From Clostridia bacterium (GTDB taxonomy: Bacteria; Bacillota; Clostridia; Christensenellales; Aristaeellaceae), in assembly GCA_017527065.1 (NCBI GenBank), contig JAFXQO010000069.1, forward strand, positions 1 to 64,000: DNA of 64,000 nucleotides, in the 5' to 3' direction. This document shows, piece by piece, positions 42,988-50,931 of this stretch; positions within the stretch are counted from its first letter, which is position 1, and each line of letters starts with the position of its first letter. The notes beneath the pieces were generated by a model that was given only the letters and a program-made list of their open reading frames with translations, was not told the origin of the DNA and searched no databases. Position numbers and translations under genes: made by a program.

Positions 42988-44091
42988 ATGCCCTTTAAGA
43001 TCGTGCGCAACGACATCACCCAGATGCGCGTGGACGCCATCGTCAACGCCGCGAACAAATCCCTGCTGGGCGGGGGCGGCGTGGACGGCGCGATCCACCG
43101 GGCGGCGGGGCCGCGGCTGTCGGCGGCCTGCCTGCTCCTTGGCGGCTGCCAGACAGGCGAGGCCAAGATCACCAAGGGCTACAACCTGCCCGCGAAATTC
43201 GTGATCCACACCGTAGGACCGATCTGGCACGGCGGCGGCCATGGGGAGCGGGCGCTGCTGGCGGCCTGTTACCGGAACGCGCTGGACCTGGCGAAGAAGT
43301 ATGAGTGCGAGACCGTGGCGTTTCCACTGATTTCGGCCGGGGCCTACGGCTATCCCAAGGACGAGGCCATCGCCGTGGCGACGGAGAGCATCGCGGCCTT
43401 CCTGCAGGACAACGACATGACGGTGTACCTGGTGCTGTTCGGACGCACGGAAGTGGACGCGGGGAAAAAGCTGTTCCGCGACGTGCAGGAATACATCGAC
43501 GATGTGTACGCCGCCAGCCGCTACGAGAAGAATATTGAACGATCCCGCGCCGCCCTCTGGCGCGTGGACGAGGACGCCGCCCTCAGCTTCGACCAGGCGA
43601 TCAGCCCGTCCAGGTCCTGGGCGGCCCCCGGCGCGGCCCCCAGCGAGGCCCCCAGCGCGGCGTCGGAAACGCTCATGTCTCAGGACACCGGCAGGGTGCC
43701 TCTGGTTGACGCCGCCGAGCCGGACTGGGAGGAAATGCTGAAGCGGACGGACGAGGGCTTCTCCGAGGCGCTGATGCGCCTGATCGACGAGCGCGGCCTG
43801 ACCGACGCCCAGTGCTACAAGAAGGCGAACGTGGACAGGAAGCTGTTCAGCAAGATCCGCTCCAATCCGGCCTACAGGCCCAGCAAGCCCACGGTGTTCG
43901 CCTTCGCCATCGCGCTGGAGCTGGAGCTTTCGGAGGCGAACAGCCTGCTCGGCAAGGCGGGTTTCGCCCTGTCCCACAGCAGCAAATTCGACATCATCAT
44001 GGAGTATTTCCTCAAGACCCGGAACTACGACATCTACGCCATCAACGAGGTGCTGTTCCACTACGATATGCCGCTGCTCGGCTCCGCCTGA
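42988..44091 (+). CDS. Macro-domain protein with C-terminal HTH-like domain
   Basis: A 367-residue protein in two parts. Residues 1-175 form a macro domain of the ADP-ribose / O-acetyl-ADP-ribose hydrolase type: [43 protein letters not shown], and [12 protein letters not shown] low-complexity Ala/Pro/Ser linker (about 205-235) follows. The last 120 residues ([51 protein letters not shown]) look like a Cro/XRE-type helix-turn-helix. GGGAG precedes ATG 42988. The fusion suggests a protein that reads ADP-ribosylation and binds DNA. The vWA gene follows. Confidence 0.88.
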   Translation: MPFKIVRNDITQMRVDAIVNAANKSLLGGGGVDGAIHRAAGPRLSAACLLLGGCQTGEAKITKGYNLPAKFVIHTVGPIWHGGGHGERALLAACYRNALDLAKKYECETVAFPLISAGAYGYPKDEAIAVATESIAAFLQDNDMTVYLVLFGRTEVDAGKKLFRDVQEYIDDVYAASRYEKNIERSRAALWRVDEDAALSFDQAISPSRSWAAPGAAPSEAPSAASETLMSQDTGRVPLVDAAEPDWEEMLKRTDEGFSEALMRLIDERGLTDAQCYKKANVDRKLFSKIRSNPAYRPSKPTVFAFAIALELELSEANSLLGKAGFALSHSSKFDIIMEYFLKTRNYDIYAINEVLFHYDMPLLGSA

Positions 44092-44266
44092 TTTCCTCCG
44101 CCTCTGCCTGAAAGCTTGGCGGATCCCAGGCCCCCTGGCAGGCCATGTCATCAATATCCTTTCATTTGTCGCCTGGCGGGCGACCAAATCCCTTCCGGTT
44201 TCATGTATGATACGGTCACAGGGTCAGAAAAGAACCCGAGACCAAATCAACCGGGAGGGATTTTTT

Positions 44267-44926
44267 ATGAAGAAGAATTTGACGGAAATGGTTTTCATCC
44301 TGGATCGCAGCGGCTCCATGGCGGGCCTGGAGCGCGACACCATCGGCGGCTTCAACGCAATGATCGAGCGGCAGAAGCTGGAGCCGGGCGAGGCGCTGGT
44401 GTCCACCGTGCTGTTCTCAAACGGCAGCCAGGTGCTCCACGACCGCGTCGACCTGCGCCGCATCCGGCCGATGACCGAGAAGGAGTACTTCGTGGGCGGC
44501 GGCACCGCGCTGATCGACGCCATCGGCAGCGCGATCCATCACATCGGCAACGTGCACAAATACGCCCGCGAGGAGGACCGGCCGGAGCACACCATCTTCG
44601 TGATCACCACCGACGGCATGGAGAACGCCAGTCACGCTTACAGCAGCGACGAGGTCAAGGCCATGGTGAACCGCCAGAAGGCGAAGTACGGCTGGGAGTT
44701 CCTGTTCCTCGGCGCGAACATCGACGCCGTGGAGACGGCGGCCCATTTCGGCATCGGAGCCGACCGCGCCGTCCGGTTCCACAACGACCCGCGGGGCCAG
44801 GCCCTGAACTACGCGGGCGTCACGCGGGCGGTCAGCGCCGTGCGCAACGACGAGCCGCTGGAGGCCTGCATGTGGAAGAAGGACATCGACGAGGACTTCC
44901 GCAGCAGGGAGTGCGACAGGAAATAA
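44267..44926 (+). CDS. vWA domain protein (TerY-like)
   Basis: A 219-residue von Willebrand A domain protein with an intact MIDAS metal site: DRSGSM (residues 13-18), the Thr in GGGTALID, and the Asp in TTDGMEN. It is soluble and lacks a signal peptide, like TerY-type stress proteins. GGGAGG lies 8 bases before ATG 44267. It stands on the same strand about 175 bases after the macro-HTH gene; the pairing of macro and vWA proteins is suggestive of an ADP-ribose or stress/defence role, which is inferred. Confidence 0.88.
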   Translation: MKKNLTEMVFILDRSGSMAGLERDTIGGFNAMIERQKLEPGEALVSTVLFSNGSQVLHDRVDLRRIRPMTEKEYFVGGGTALIDAIGSAIHHIGNVHKYAREEDRPEHTIFVITTDGMENASHAYSSDEVKAMVNRQKAKYGWEFLFLGANIDAVETAAHFGIGADRAVRFHNDPRGQALNYAGVTRAVSAVRNDEPLEACMWKKDIDEDFRSRECDRK

Positions 44927-44931
44927 TAAGG

Positions 44932-44966
44932 CCGCCGTTCCGAATGATCGGAACGGCGGCGGTCTT
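44932..44966. terminator. Terminator between vWA and prsA-like genes
   Basis: CCGCCGTTCC (44932-44941) pairs perfectly with GGAACGGCGG (44950-44959), followed by CGGTCTTTGTC on the plus strand; TTATTATTT follows on the minus strand, so it can serve both. Confidence 0.85.
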
Positions 44967-44983
44967 TGTCAATCGCGCGCGCC

Positions 44984-46336
44984 TCAGCCCAAGCGATTCA
45001 GGAACTTCTGGATCTTGGCGGCGTCTTCCCAGGTCTGATAGGCGGCGTCGTAGGCCGCGGTCTGCTTGTCGGTAAGCACCGATTCGGACAGGGTGTCGCG
45101 CACTTCGTCCATCGGCACCGGGCCGGGGGTGACGTCGCTGTTGTAGTAGATGATGTGCACGCCGTTGGCGCCCAGCACGGGTTCGCTCACGTCGCCGACC
45201 TTTTCGAGCGCCATGGCGGCGTCCTTGAAGGCGGTGTCCCAGCTGGTGGACGCGGCGGAAACGTAATAGCCCTGGCTCATGCCGGGCTCGCGCTGCATGC
45301 CCGGATCCTCGCCGTACTCGGCGATCAGGTCGTCGAAGGACGCGCCCTCAGCCAGCTTGGCCTGGATCTCCGCGATCTTCTCGCTGAAGGAATCCAGGTG
45401 CTCCTGGTCCAGCTTCTTGATGGCGTCGTTCAGCTCGGCGATGCGCTTCTCGAGGTCTTCGCGGGAAGCGGGGGTTTCGGCCTCTGCGGCTTCGCCCTCG
45501 GCGGGTTCGGCTTCAGTCGCTTCGGCGGTTTCGGTCTCCTCGGCGGGGTTGTCCAGCTCGGCGAGGGCGGACTCGGCTTCTTTCAGCTCGTCGTTCAGGG
45601 CGTCGCGGGCGGCGGTCTGCTCGTCGCTCAGCTTGAGCAGGATGTGCTTCACGGTGCGGTAGCCCTCGGGATTCCAGTAGACCGTGGTGGTGCCGTTGGT
45701 GCGGTAGTACTCATAGAGGTAGGCGCTGTTCGTGAAGGTGCTCTCGTCGTCGGCCACTTCCTTGTTGTAGGCCTCTTCGATGTCGCTGTCCTCCAACGTG
45801 ACGGTCGAGGTGACGCTCTCGCGCACGCGATCGGCGATCAGGCTGTCGGTGTCGGCGTCGATGAGCGCCTCGAGCGTGACGCCCTCCTCCTCCAGGTGGG
45901 CCAGAACCGCCGCGCGGGCGGCTTCCTCGGTCATGCCTTCGGTATTGACGTCTTCGGCGTGCTCGGTGATGTACTCCTCGAGTTCATCGGCGGCCTTCGC
46001 CTCGACGGAGGCTTTGTCCTCGTCGGTCAGCTGATCGAGGCCGAGCTCGGCGGCCTTCTGCTTGATGACCTCGTTCTTTATAAACAGATTGACCACGTCG
46101 TCCTTCAGTGTGGAGGTATCGACGGCGGTGCCGTAATAGGAGCTCATGTAGTTGTAGTAGTTGACGTAGTAGTCATAAGTATTCTTCACGTCGCCCTTGG
46201 TGATGGTGACGCCGTTGACCGTGGCGACGGCTTCGGCGTTGTCCATTTCCTGGTCGATTTCGATCAGGCTGCAACCGGTCAGGGCCAGCAGCAGAGCCAG
46301 CGCAAGGGCGGTCAGCTTCCAGATGCGTGTTTTCAT
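44984..46336 (-). CDS. PrsA/SurA-like foldase lipoprotein
   Basis: A 450-residue lipoprotein: signal peptide with lipobox LTGC (Cys about 22), then a SurA_N-type helical domain (VATVNGVTITKGDVKNTYDYY, KNEVIKQKAAELGL), and a parvulin-like PPIase domain (TVKHILLKLS at its first strand, EYGEDPGMQREPGM, GANGVHIIYY). The PPIase domain is split by an acidic Ala/Glu-rich helical insert of about 70 residues (ETETAEATEAEPAEGEAAEA). It helps fold secreted proteins at the membrane. The domain order is that of Clostridial PrsA. Own promoter at 46391-46419. Confidence 0.9.
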   Translation of the reverse strand: MKTRIWKLTALALALLLALTGCSLIEIDQEMDNAEAVATVNGVTITKGDVKNTYDYYVNYYNYMSSYYGTAVDTSTLKDDVVNLFIKNEVIKQKAAELGLDQLTDEDKASVEAKAADELEEYITEHAEDVNTEGMTEEAARAAVLAHLEEEGVTLEALIDADTDSLIADRVRESVTSTVTLEDSDIEEAYNKEVADDESTFTNSAYLYEYYRTNGTTTVYWNPEGYRTVKHILLKLSDEQTAARDALNDELKEAESALAELDNPAEETETAEATEAEPAEGEAAEAETPASREDLEKRIAELNDAIKKLDQEHLDSFSEKIAEIQAKLAEGASFDDLIAEYGEDPGMQREPGMSQGYYVSAASTSWDTAFKDAAMALEKVGDVSEPVLGANGVHIIYYNSDVTPGPVPMDEVRDTLSESVLTDKQTAAYDAAYQTWEDAAKIQKFLNRLG

Positions 46337-46390
46337 GGGTGTTATCGTCCTTTCGGAATAAAGATGTTGCGCTTGACGCAGTTCTTATAT

Positions 46391-46419
46391 ATTATACACG
46401 TTTATTCCGGGAATGACAA
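46391..46419 (-). promoter_or_regulatory. Sigma-A promoter of the foldase gene
   Basis: Minus-strand TTGTCA (46419-46414) and TATAAT (46396-46391) with a 17-base spacer, 55 bases before the start codon. Confidence 0.85.
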
Positions 46420-46459
46420 GACCCATTTTGCCCTCGCGTCCGGTCTTTTCAAACTGTTT

Positions 46460-47005
46460 TCAATTTCCCGCGGCCCGCAGCGCTGCAAAAAGCGCGCCTT
46501 TCCGGTATTCGCCGATCGGGCATCCGCCGAGACGGCGGCTGAGGCGGCGCGCCCGGCGCAGGGCCTGGATGTTCGCGCCTTCCGGCAGCAGGATGCGCGG
46601 CCGGACGTCCAGCGAGAACAGGCCCTGCCGGGCGCGCCTGTCGAGGGCCCGCAGGCCGGACCACGCCGCCGCGTCCGCCCTTTGCCGTCCGTCCGGCACA
46701 AGCAGCAGCCTCTCCGGAGCGTATTCCTCGGCCAGCAGCAGCGCCAGCGCCCCGCTTTCGCCCAGGGCGCACAGCGAGACGCGGGGGTGCGTTTCCATAA
46801 GGCCGGTGTAGGCGCTCCTGGCGGCGCGAAGCCATTCGCTCCAGTGGGCGCCCTTTTCAAACAGCGCGGGAACGCAGGCCGTGAGGCCTTCTCCGGCCAG
46901 TTCTTCCGCGAGAGGCCGGAGCGCGCCCGGCGACTGACCGAGGCCGTGCAGCAGCATGAGCGCCCGGCCGCCCCCTCCGATGGTATAGCCCTCATTTTCA
47001 TTCAT
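46460..47005 (-). CDS. Small alpha/beta hydrolase-like protein
   Basis: A 181-residue protein with the start of an alpha/beta hydrolase: LMLLHGLGQSPGALRPLAEEL for the oxyanion loop, and the nucleophile elbow in ALGESGALALLLAEE (Ser in GESG). It is shorter than typical members and I do not find a clear catalytic His near the C terminus (the end reads GEYRKGALFAAL), so it may be inactive or incomplete. GGAGG precedes ATG 47005. A terminator lies between it and hom. Confidence 0.65.
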   Translation of the reverse strand: MNENEGYTIGGGGRALMLLHGLGQSPGALRPLAEELAGEGLTACVPALFEKGAHWSEWLRAARSAYTGLMETHPRVSLCALGESGALALLLAEEYAPERLLLVPDGRQRADAAAWSGLRALDRRARQGLFSLDVRPRILLPEGANIQALRRARRLSRRLGGCPIGEYRKGALFAALRAAGN

Positions 47006-47021
47006 GGCAACGCCTCCGAAG

Positions 47022-47057
47022 AAAAAACCGCCTCCGCAATCGGCTTGCGTGAGGCGG
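47022..47057 (-). terminator. Terminator after hom
   Basis: Minus-strand CCGCCTC (47057-47051) pairs with GAGGCGG (47034-47028), followed by TTTTTTC. It ends the hom transcript just before the hydrolase ribosome site. Confidence 0.85.
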
Positions 47058-47095
47058 ATGATTCATTTTATGAGGGCGGCGCGCCCGGCATGCGC

Positions 47096-48289
47096 TCATT
47101 CGAGGACGTAGAGCGGTTCAGAGAGGCCGTTAAGCTCCTGGCAGGCGGCGCTGAATTCGGCCCGCGTGAGGGCGGGCGCGAGGAACGCCAGGCCGTCGCC
47201 GCAGGGGCGGACCGGGCAGCCCAACCGCTCCAGCGACTCCCGGGCGTCGGAAGCCGCGCGCGCCAGGCGGCGGATCGGCGCGTCGGCGGCGCTGAAGGCG
47301 GGCGCTTCGCCGGCGGGGGGAACAGCCGCGGGCGAGACGCCGCGGGCGATCTCGACGATGTCGCCCACCACGGCGCTGGCGGTGGGCTCGCGGCCCGCGC
47401 CGCGGCCGTAGAACATCACGTCGCCCACGAAGTTGCCGTGCGCGATGATGGCGTTGAACACGTCGTTCACGCCGTAGAGCGGGTGGGCGGCGGGCACGAA
47501 GGCGGGATGCACCCAGCCGGTCCAGCTGTCGCCGCTATCACTGAGCCGCGCGTGGGTGATGAGCTTGACCGCGCCGCCGAAGGCCGCGGCGGCTTCCATG
47601 TCGGCTTCGGTCACGCCGCTGATGCCGGCGGTGGGGATCTTCGCGTCGTCGTCGAAGCGGGAGCCAAAACAGGCGTTGGCGAGTATGGCCAGCTTGCGGC
47701 GGGCGTCCCAGCCCTCCACGTCGGCGGCGGGATCGGCTTCCACGTAGCCCAGGCGCTTGGCCTCGCCCAGCGCGGCGGGGAAGCTGACGCCCTGATCCCG
47801 CATCTGGGTGAGCAGGTAGTTGGTGGAGCCGTTGACGATGCCGTCCACGCCGGTCAGCCGGTTGGCCCGCAGGCAGCGCGTTATGGGATGCAGCACCGGG
47901 ATGCCGCCGCCCACGCTGGCCTCGTAGAGATAGGACACGCCGCGCCCGGCGGCCAGCTTTATGAGTTCGTCGCCCCGGGCGGCCACCAGCTCCTTGTTGG
48001 AGGTGACCACATGCCGGCCCGATTCGAGGGCGCGCTTCGTGAAGTCATAGGCCGCGCCCACGCCGCCGATGGTCTCCACCACCACGTTCACCGCGCTGTC
48101 GGCGAGGATGTCGTTTACATCGCGCGTAAGTTTGACGCCTTCAGGGGCGGCTATGTCGCGGATGTCCAGCATATACAGCGGCGCGACGTCCCGCCCCGCG
48201 GCGCGGCGAACCTCTTCCTTGTTTTTTATCAGCATTTGCACGACGCCGCAGCCCACGACGCCGCAGCCCATGACGGCGACACCAATCAT
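47096..48289 (-). CDS. hom: Homoserine dehydrogenase
   Basis: A 397-residue enzyme that reduces aspartate semialdehyde to homoserine for threonine and methionine. It shows the Rossmann start GVAVMGCGVVGCGVVQML, then VTSNKELVA, the catalytic region YEASVGGGIPVLHP, NGSTNYLLTQM, EADPAADVEGWDA with KLAILAN, and the late YGRGAGREPTASAVVGD. The C-terminal 60 residues are a divergent remnant of the ACT domain, shorter than usual, so feedback by threonine may be reduced. The fruK-like gene lies 26 bases upstream on the same strand. Confidence 0.95.
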   Translation of the reverse strand: MIGVAVMGCGVVGCGVVQMLIKNKEEVRRAAGRDVAPLYMLDIRDIAAPEGVKLTRDVNDILADSAVNVVVETIGGVGAAYDFTKRALESGRHVVTSNKELVAARGDELIKLAAGRGVSYLYEASVGGGIPVLHPITRCLRANRLTGVDGIVNGSTNYLLTQMRDQGVSFPAALGEAKRLGYVEADPAADVEGWDARRKLAILANACFGSRFDDDAKIPTAGISGVTEADMEAAAAFGGAVKLITHARLSDSGDSWTGWVHPAFVPAAHPLYGVNDVFNAIIAHGNFVGDVMFYGRGAGREPTASAVVGDIVEIARGVSPAAVPPAGEAPAFSAADAPIRRLARAASDARESLERLGCPVRPCGDGLAFLAPALTRAEFSAACQELNGLSEPLYVLE

Positions 48290-48315
48290 AAGAGCACCCC
48301 GTTTCAGGTCTGGAA

Positions 48316-49263
48316 TTAGGAATTGGGAATTTCGGATACCGGGATGATTTGGACGCGGGGGAGGAGGGCGTCGACGTCGGCCCGGTCGATGAGGCCGGTG
48401 CCCTCGCTCATGACGCTGGCGGTGGCGCAGGCCACGCCGAGGCGGAAGGTTTCCATGAGCGGCAGGCCGCGGCGCAGGCCGGCCGTGAGGCCGGCGATCA
48501 TCGCGTCGCCCGCGCCGACGGTGGAGCGCGCGGTCACGTCCACCCGGGGCGCGAACAGCGCTTCCTCCGCGCTCACGATGAGCGCGCCTTCGCCGCCCAT
48601 GGACACGGCCGCCAGCTTCACCCCGCCTTCAATGAGGGCGCGGGCCGCGTTCGCCGTGTCCGCGAGGGTGGGAAGCGGCTGGCCGGTGAGCTCCATGAGC
48701 TCGTGGCGGTTGGGCTTGATGAGGAACGGGCGCGCCTTTAGCCCCTCCCGCAGGCGGGCGGCGTCGGCGTCCAGCGCCACACGGCAGGAGAAGCGGGCGA
48801 CGCGCTCCATGATCTCGCGGTAGAAGGAGGCGGGACAGCCGGGCGGCAGGCTGCCGGAGAGCACGAGAAATTCGCTCTTCTCGGCGCGGCGCTCGATGAG
48901 CGCGGCCATGTCACGAAGCTGCGCGGCGTTTACAGGCGCGCCGGATTCGTTGATTTCGGTGATTTCGCCCTTTGATTCGTCCAGCACCTTCAGGTTGGTG
49001 CGGATCGCGCCTTCCAGCGCCACGCCCGCGGCTTCGACGCCTTCGCTTTTCAGCTTTTCCTCAACGAGCCGGCCGTTTTCACGGGGCAGGAAGGCGAGGC
49101 ACGCGGCCTTTTCCCCCAGGCGGGCCAGCGTCACGGCCACGTTGACGCCCTTGCCGCCCGCGTCGCTGCGGGAGGCCGTCACCCGGTTCAGGGCGCCCGG
49201 CTCCAGGGCGGGCACGGACACCGTGCGGTCTATGGCGGGATTGAGGCAAACGGATGTAATCAT
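48316..49263 (-). CDS. 1-phosphofructokinase-type PfkB kinase
   Basis: A 315-residue PfkB sugar kinase of the FruK/LacC group: SVCLNPAIDRTV at the start, GGKGVNVAVTLARLG, LSGSLPPGCP, and the C-terminal anion hole GAGDAMIAG with its catalytic Asp. It phosphorylates fructose 1-phosphate or tagatose 6-phosphate; no PTS gene adjoins it. The last codons (IPVSEIPNS) fall on an AATTCC-repeat-like stretch shared with the intergenic region. ATG 49263 matches the family start; GTG 49275 is an alternative. A promoter with a palindromic candidate operator lies upstream. Confidence 0.88.
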   Translation of the reverse strand: MITSVCLNPAIDRTVSVPALEPGALNRVTASRSDAGGKGVNVAVTLARLGEKAACLAFLPRENGRLVEEKLKSEGVEAAGVALEGAIRTNLKVLDESKGEITEINESGAPVNAAQLRDMAALIERRAEKSEFLVLSGSLPPGCPASFYREIMERVARFSCRVALDADAARLREGLKARPFLIKPNRHELMELTGQPLPTLADTANAARALIEGGVKLAAVSMGGEGALIVSAEEALFAPRVDVTARSTVGAGDAMIAGLTAGLRRGLPLMETFRLGVACATASVMSEGTGLIDRADVDALLPRVQIIPVSEIPNS

Positions 49264-49299
49264 CTGAAAACGCACGCTCTTTTCTGATGGCGATGTATT

Positions 49300-49328
49300 A
49301 TCATAGCATATATGTCATGAAATGACAA
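49300..49328 (-). promoter_or_regulatory. Sigma-A promoter with palindromic candidate operator
   Basis: Minus-strand TTGTCA (49328-49323) and TATGAT (49305-49300), 17-base spacer, serving the fruK-like gene. A perfect 15-bp palindrome TGTCATGAAATGACA (49313-49327) overlaps the -35 box and spacer; 12 of its bases recur in the VOC gene promoter. Confidence 0.75.
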
Positions 49329-49359
49329 GCGGCGGAAAAGGCCGGACGGATATATGCCC

Positions 49360-50466
49360 TTATCTTCCCCGGACGGCCGCCGCGATGCGGCAAAGCCCGT
49401 CATAGGCGTAGTCGAAAAAGGCCTCGTAGGCCGGGCAGAACTGGTTCAGCGTGTTTTCCGCGATCGGCTCGCGGTTCCGGCGGCAGCCGCCCCGGCAGAG
49501 GGGCAGCCAGCGGCAGGCGGCGCACTTCTCGTTGACCGATCGGGAGAGCGCCACAAACCGCCGCGCGGCCTCGGAGGAGGCCATCGCCTCGATGGAGTCG
49601 GTGTTGACGTTGCCCATTTTCCACTCGTCCAGCACGTAGAAATCGCAGGGATACACGCTGCCGTCGCCCTCGACGGTGAAGTAGCTGGAGCACACGCCTG
49701 ACATGCCGCAGCTCTCCGGCGGGCGGCCCAGGAGCATGCCCACGTAGTTGTCGAACTGGCGGACGCTGACCGGACGGCCGCTCATGAAGTCGTCGTAGTA
49801 CAGGGCGAAGGTCTCCTTGAGGAAGCGGCCGAAATCCGCCGCGCTGAGGGACCAGTCGCCCGGCGCGCCGTCCAGCGGATCGAGGCAGGGGATGAACTGC
49901 AAATACTGGAAGCGGCTGCGAAGATACCGGTACACCTTCCCGGCGTGCCGCGCCACGGGCCCGGAGACCACGCAGAGGATGTTGAAATCCACGCCTTTTT
50001 TCGTCATGAGGTCGGCCGCCTCGCAGACCCGCGCGAAGGTTCCGCCGCCGGCGGCGTCCAGGCGCAGGGCGTCGTGGAGCGCGCCGTAGCCGTCCAGGGA
50101 CAGGCCCACGAGGAACCGGTTTTCCCGCAGGAATTCGGCCCATTCGGCGTCGATCAGCAGGCCGTTTGTCTGGATGGCGTTCGACACGGGCAGGCGGCGC
50201 CGGTTGTGTTTTTTCTCAAGCGCCGCCAGCGCGCGGTAGAAATCCAGCCCGGCCAAGGTAGGTTCGCCCCCCTGAAAGGCAAACGAAACCGGCCCCGAGG
50301 CGTAGGCGAAGGCCTTTTCCACGAGGCTTTCCAGGGTATCGAGCGTCATAAGGCCGTAATTGGCCACGGCGCGGCTGCGGGCCTCGTCGGCGTAGAAGCA
50401 GTAGCGGCAGCGCATGTTGCAGGCCGACGAGGCGGGCTTGACCAGCGCGGTAAAGGGGCGGGGCAT
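49360..50466 (-). CDS. Anaerobic sulfatase-maturase-type radical SAM/SPASM enzyme
   Basis: A 368-residue radical SAM enzyme. The first 4Fe-4S site is CNMRCRYC (CX3CX2C, residues 16-23); FQGGEPTLAG and the later SLDGYGALHDALR are typical of anaerobic sulfatase-maturing enzymes, which oxidise Cys or Ser in a sulfatase to formylglycine. The SPASM part carries many Cys for two more clusters (CGMSGVCSSYF, CDFYV, CAACRWLPLCRGGCRRNRE). No sulfatase gene lies in the window, so the client is elsewhere. It starts 3 bases after the VOC stop. Confidence 0.9.
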   Translation of the reverse strand: MPRPFTALVKPASSACNMRCRYCFYADEARSRAVANYGLMTLDTLESLVEKAFAYASGPVSFAFQGGEPTLAGLDFYRALAALEKKHNRRRLPVSNAIQTNGLLIDAEWAEFLRENRFLVGLSLDGYGALHDALRLDAAGGGTFARVCEAADLMTKKGVDFNILCVVSGPVARHAGKVYRYLRSRFQYLQFIPCLDPLDGAPGDWSLSAADFGRFLKETFALYYDDFMSGRPVSVRQFDNYVGMLLGRPPESCGMSGVCSSYFTVEGDGSVYPCDFYVLDEWKMGNVNTDSIEAMASSEAARRFVALSRSVNEKCAACRWLPLCRGGCRRNREPIAENTLNQFCPAYEAFFDYAYDGLCRIAAAVRGR

Positions 50467-50469
50467 AGG

Positions 50470-50868
50470 TCAGCGATTGTAGTACTCGAAGAACTCGAAC
50501 CGCTCCCCGTCCGGGCCGGTGAAGAAGATGTTCTTCACGCCGTCCAGCAGGCCGGGCGCGACGTTGATCTGGTCCGCCAGGAAGTGGACGCCCTTGGCGC
50601 GCAGGTCTTCCACCAGCGATTCGATGCCCTTGACCTCCACGGCGATGTGGTCCACCTGGCCGGGGGTGCGCTCCTCGTAGACGGCGCTCTGGATGAGCTC
50701 CAGAAGGCACGTGCCGATGTTCAGAAACGCCAGCGTGGATGTGCCGGCCTGCTGCTTGTGGGTCAGCTCGAACCCGAGCACTTCGGTGTAGAATTTGAGC
50801 GACGCGTCCATGTCCCTGACCTTGACGCCGATGTGGGCCAGGCCGGTGATCCTTCCCTTTTCTGCCAT
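50470..50868 (-). CDS. VOC (glyoxalase-like) family protein
   Basis: A 132-residue protein with the two beta-alpha-beta-beta-beta halves of vicinal oxygen chelate enzymes. Likely metal ligands are the His in GLAHIGVKV, the His in QVDHIAVEV, and the Glu near the end (RFEFFEYY). Glyoxalase I or methylmalonyl-CoA epimerase are the closest types, but the substrate is open. It leads a two-gene unit with the radical SAM gene; AGGAGG-like GGAGGAACAC precedes the ATG. Confidence 0.87.
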   Translation of the reverse strand: MAEKGRITGLAHIGVKVRDMDASLKFYTEVLGFELTHKQQAGTSTLAFLNIGTCLLELIQSAVYEERTPGQVDHIAVEVKGIESLVEDLRAKGVHFLADQINVAPGLLDGVKNIFFTGPDGERFEFFEYYNR

Positions 50869-50900
50869 GTGTGTTCCTCCTGTCTGTATCGTGTGGCCCG

Positions 50901-50929
50901 ATTATATCATGAAATGACGCGCTTTGCAA
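50901..50929 (-). promoter_or_regulatory. Sigma-A promoter of the VOC-radical SAM operon
   Basis: Minus-strand TTGCAA (50929-50924) and TATAAT (50906-50901) with a 17-base spacer. TCATGAAATGAC at 50907-50918 in the spacer is identical to part of the palindrome in the fruK-like promoter. Confidence 0.8.
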
Positions 50930-50931
50930 CG

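Noticed and set aside
41101-44187. A frame of about 1000 codons on the minus strand opposite the kinase and macro genes
   Set aside because: It crosses two well-supported genes and their promoter, has no domain marks and a shadow-type composition.
47096-48289. A T-box or other riboswitch before hom
   Set aside because: Only 26 bases separate hom from the preceding gene, with no T-box or S-box motif.
44966-48319. A frame of more than 1100 codons opposite the foldase, hydrolase and hom genes
   Set aside because: Same reason: it covers three supported genes and a promoter on the other strand.
48290-48340. AATTCC-type short repeats at the end of the fruK-like gene
   Set aside because: Only three imperfect units are present and they fall in coding sequence; too little to call a repeat element.
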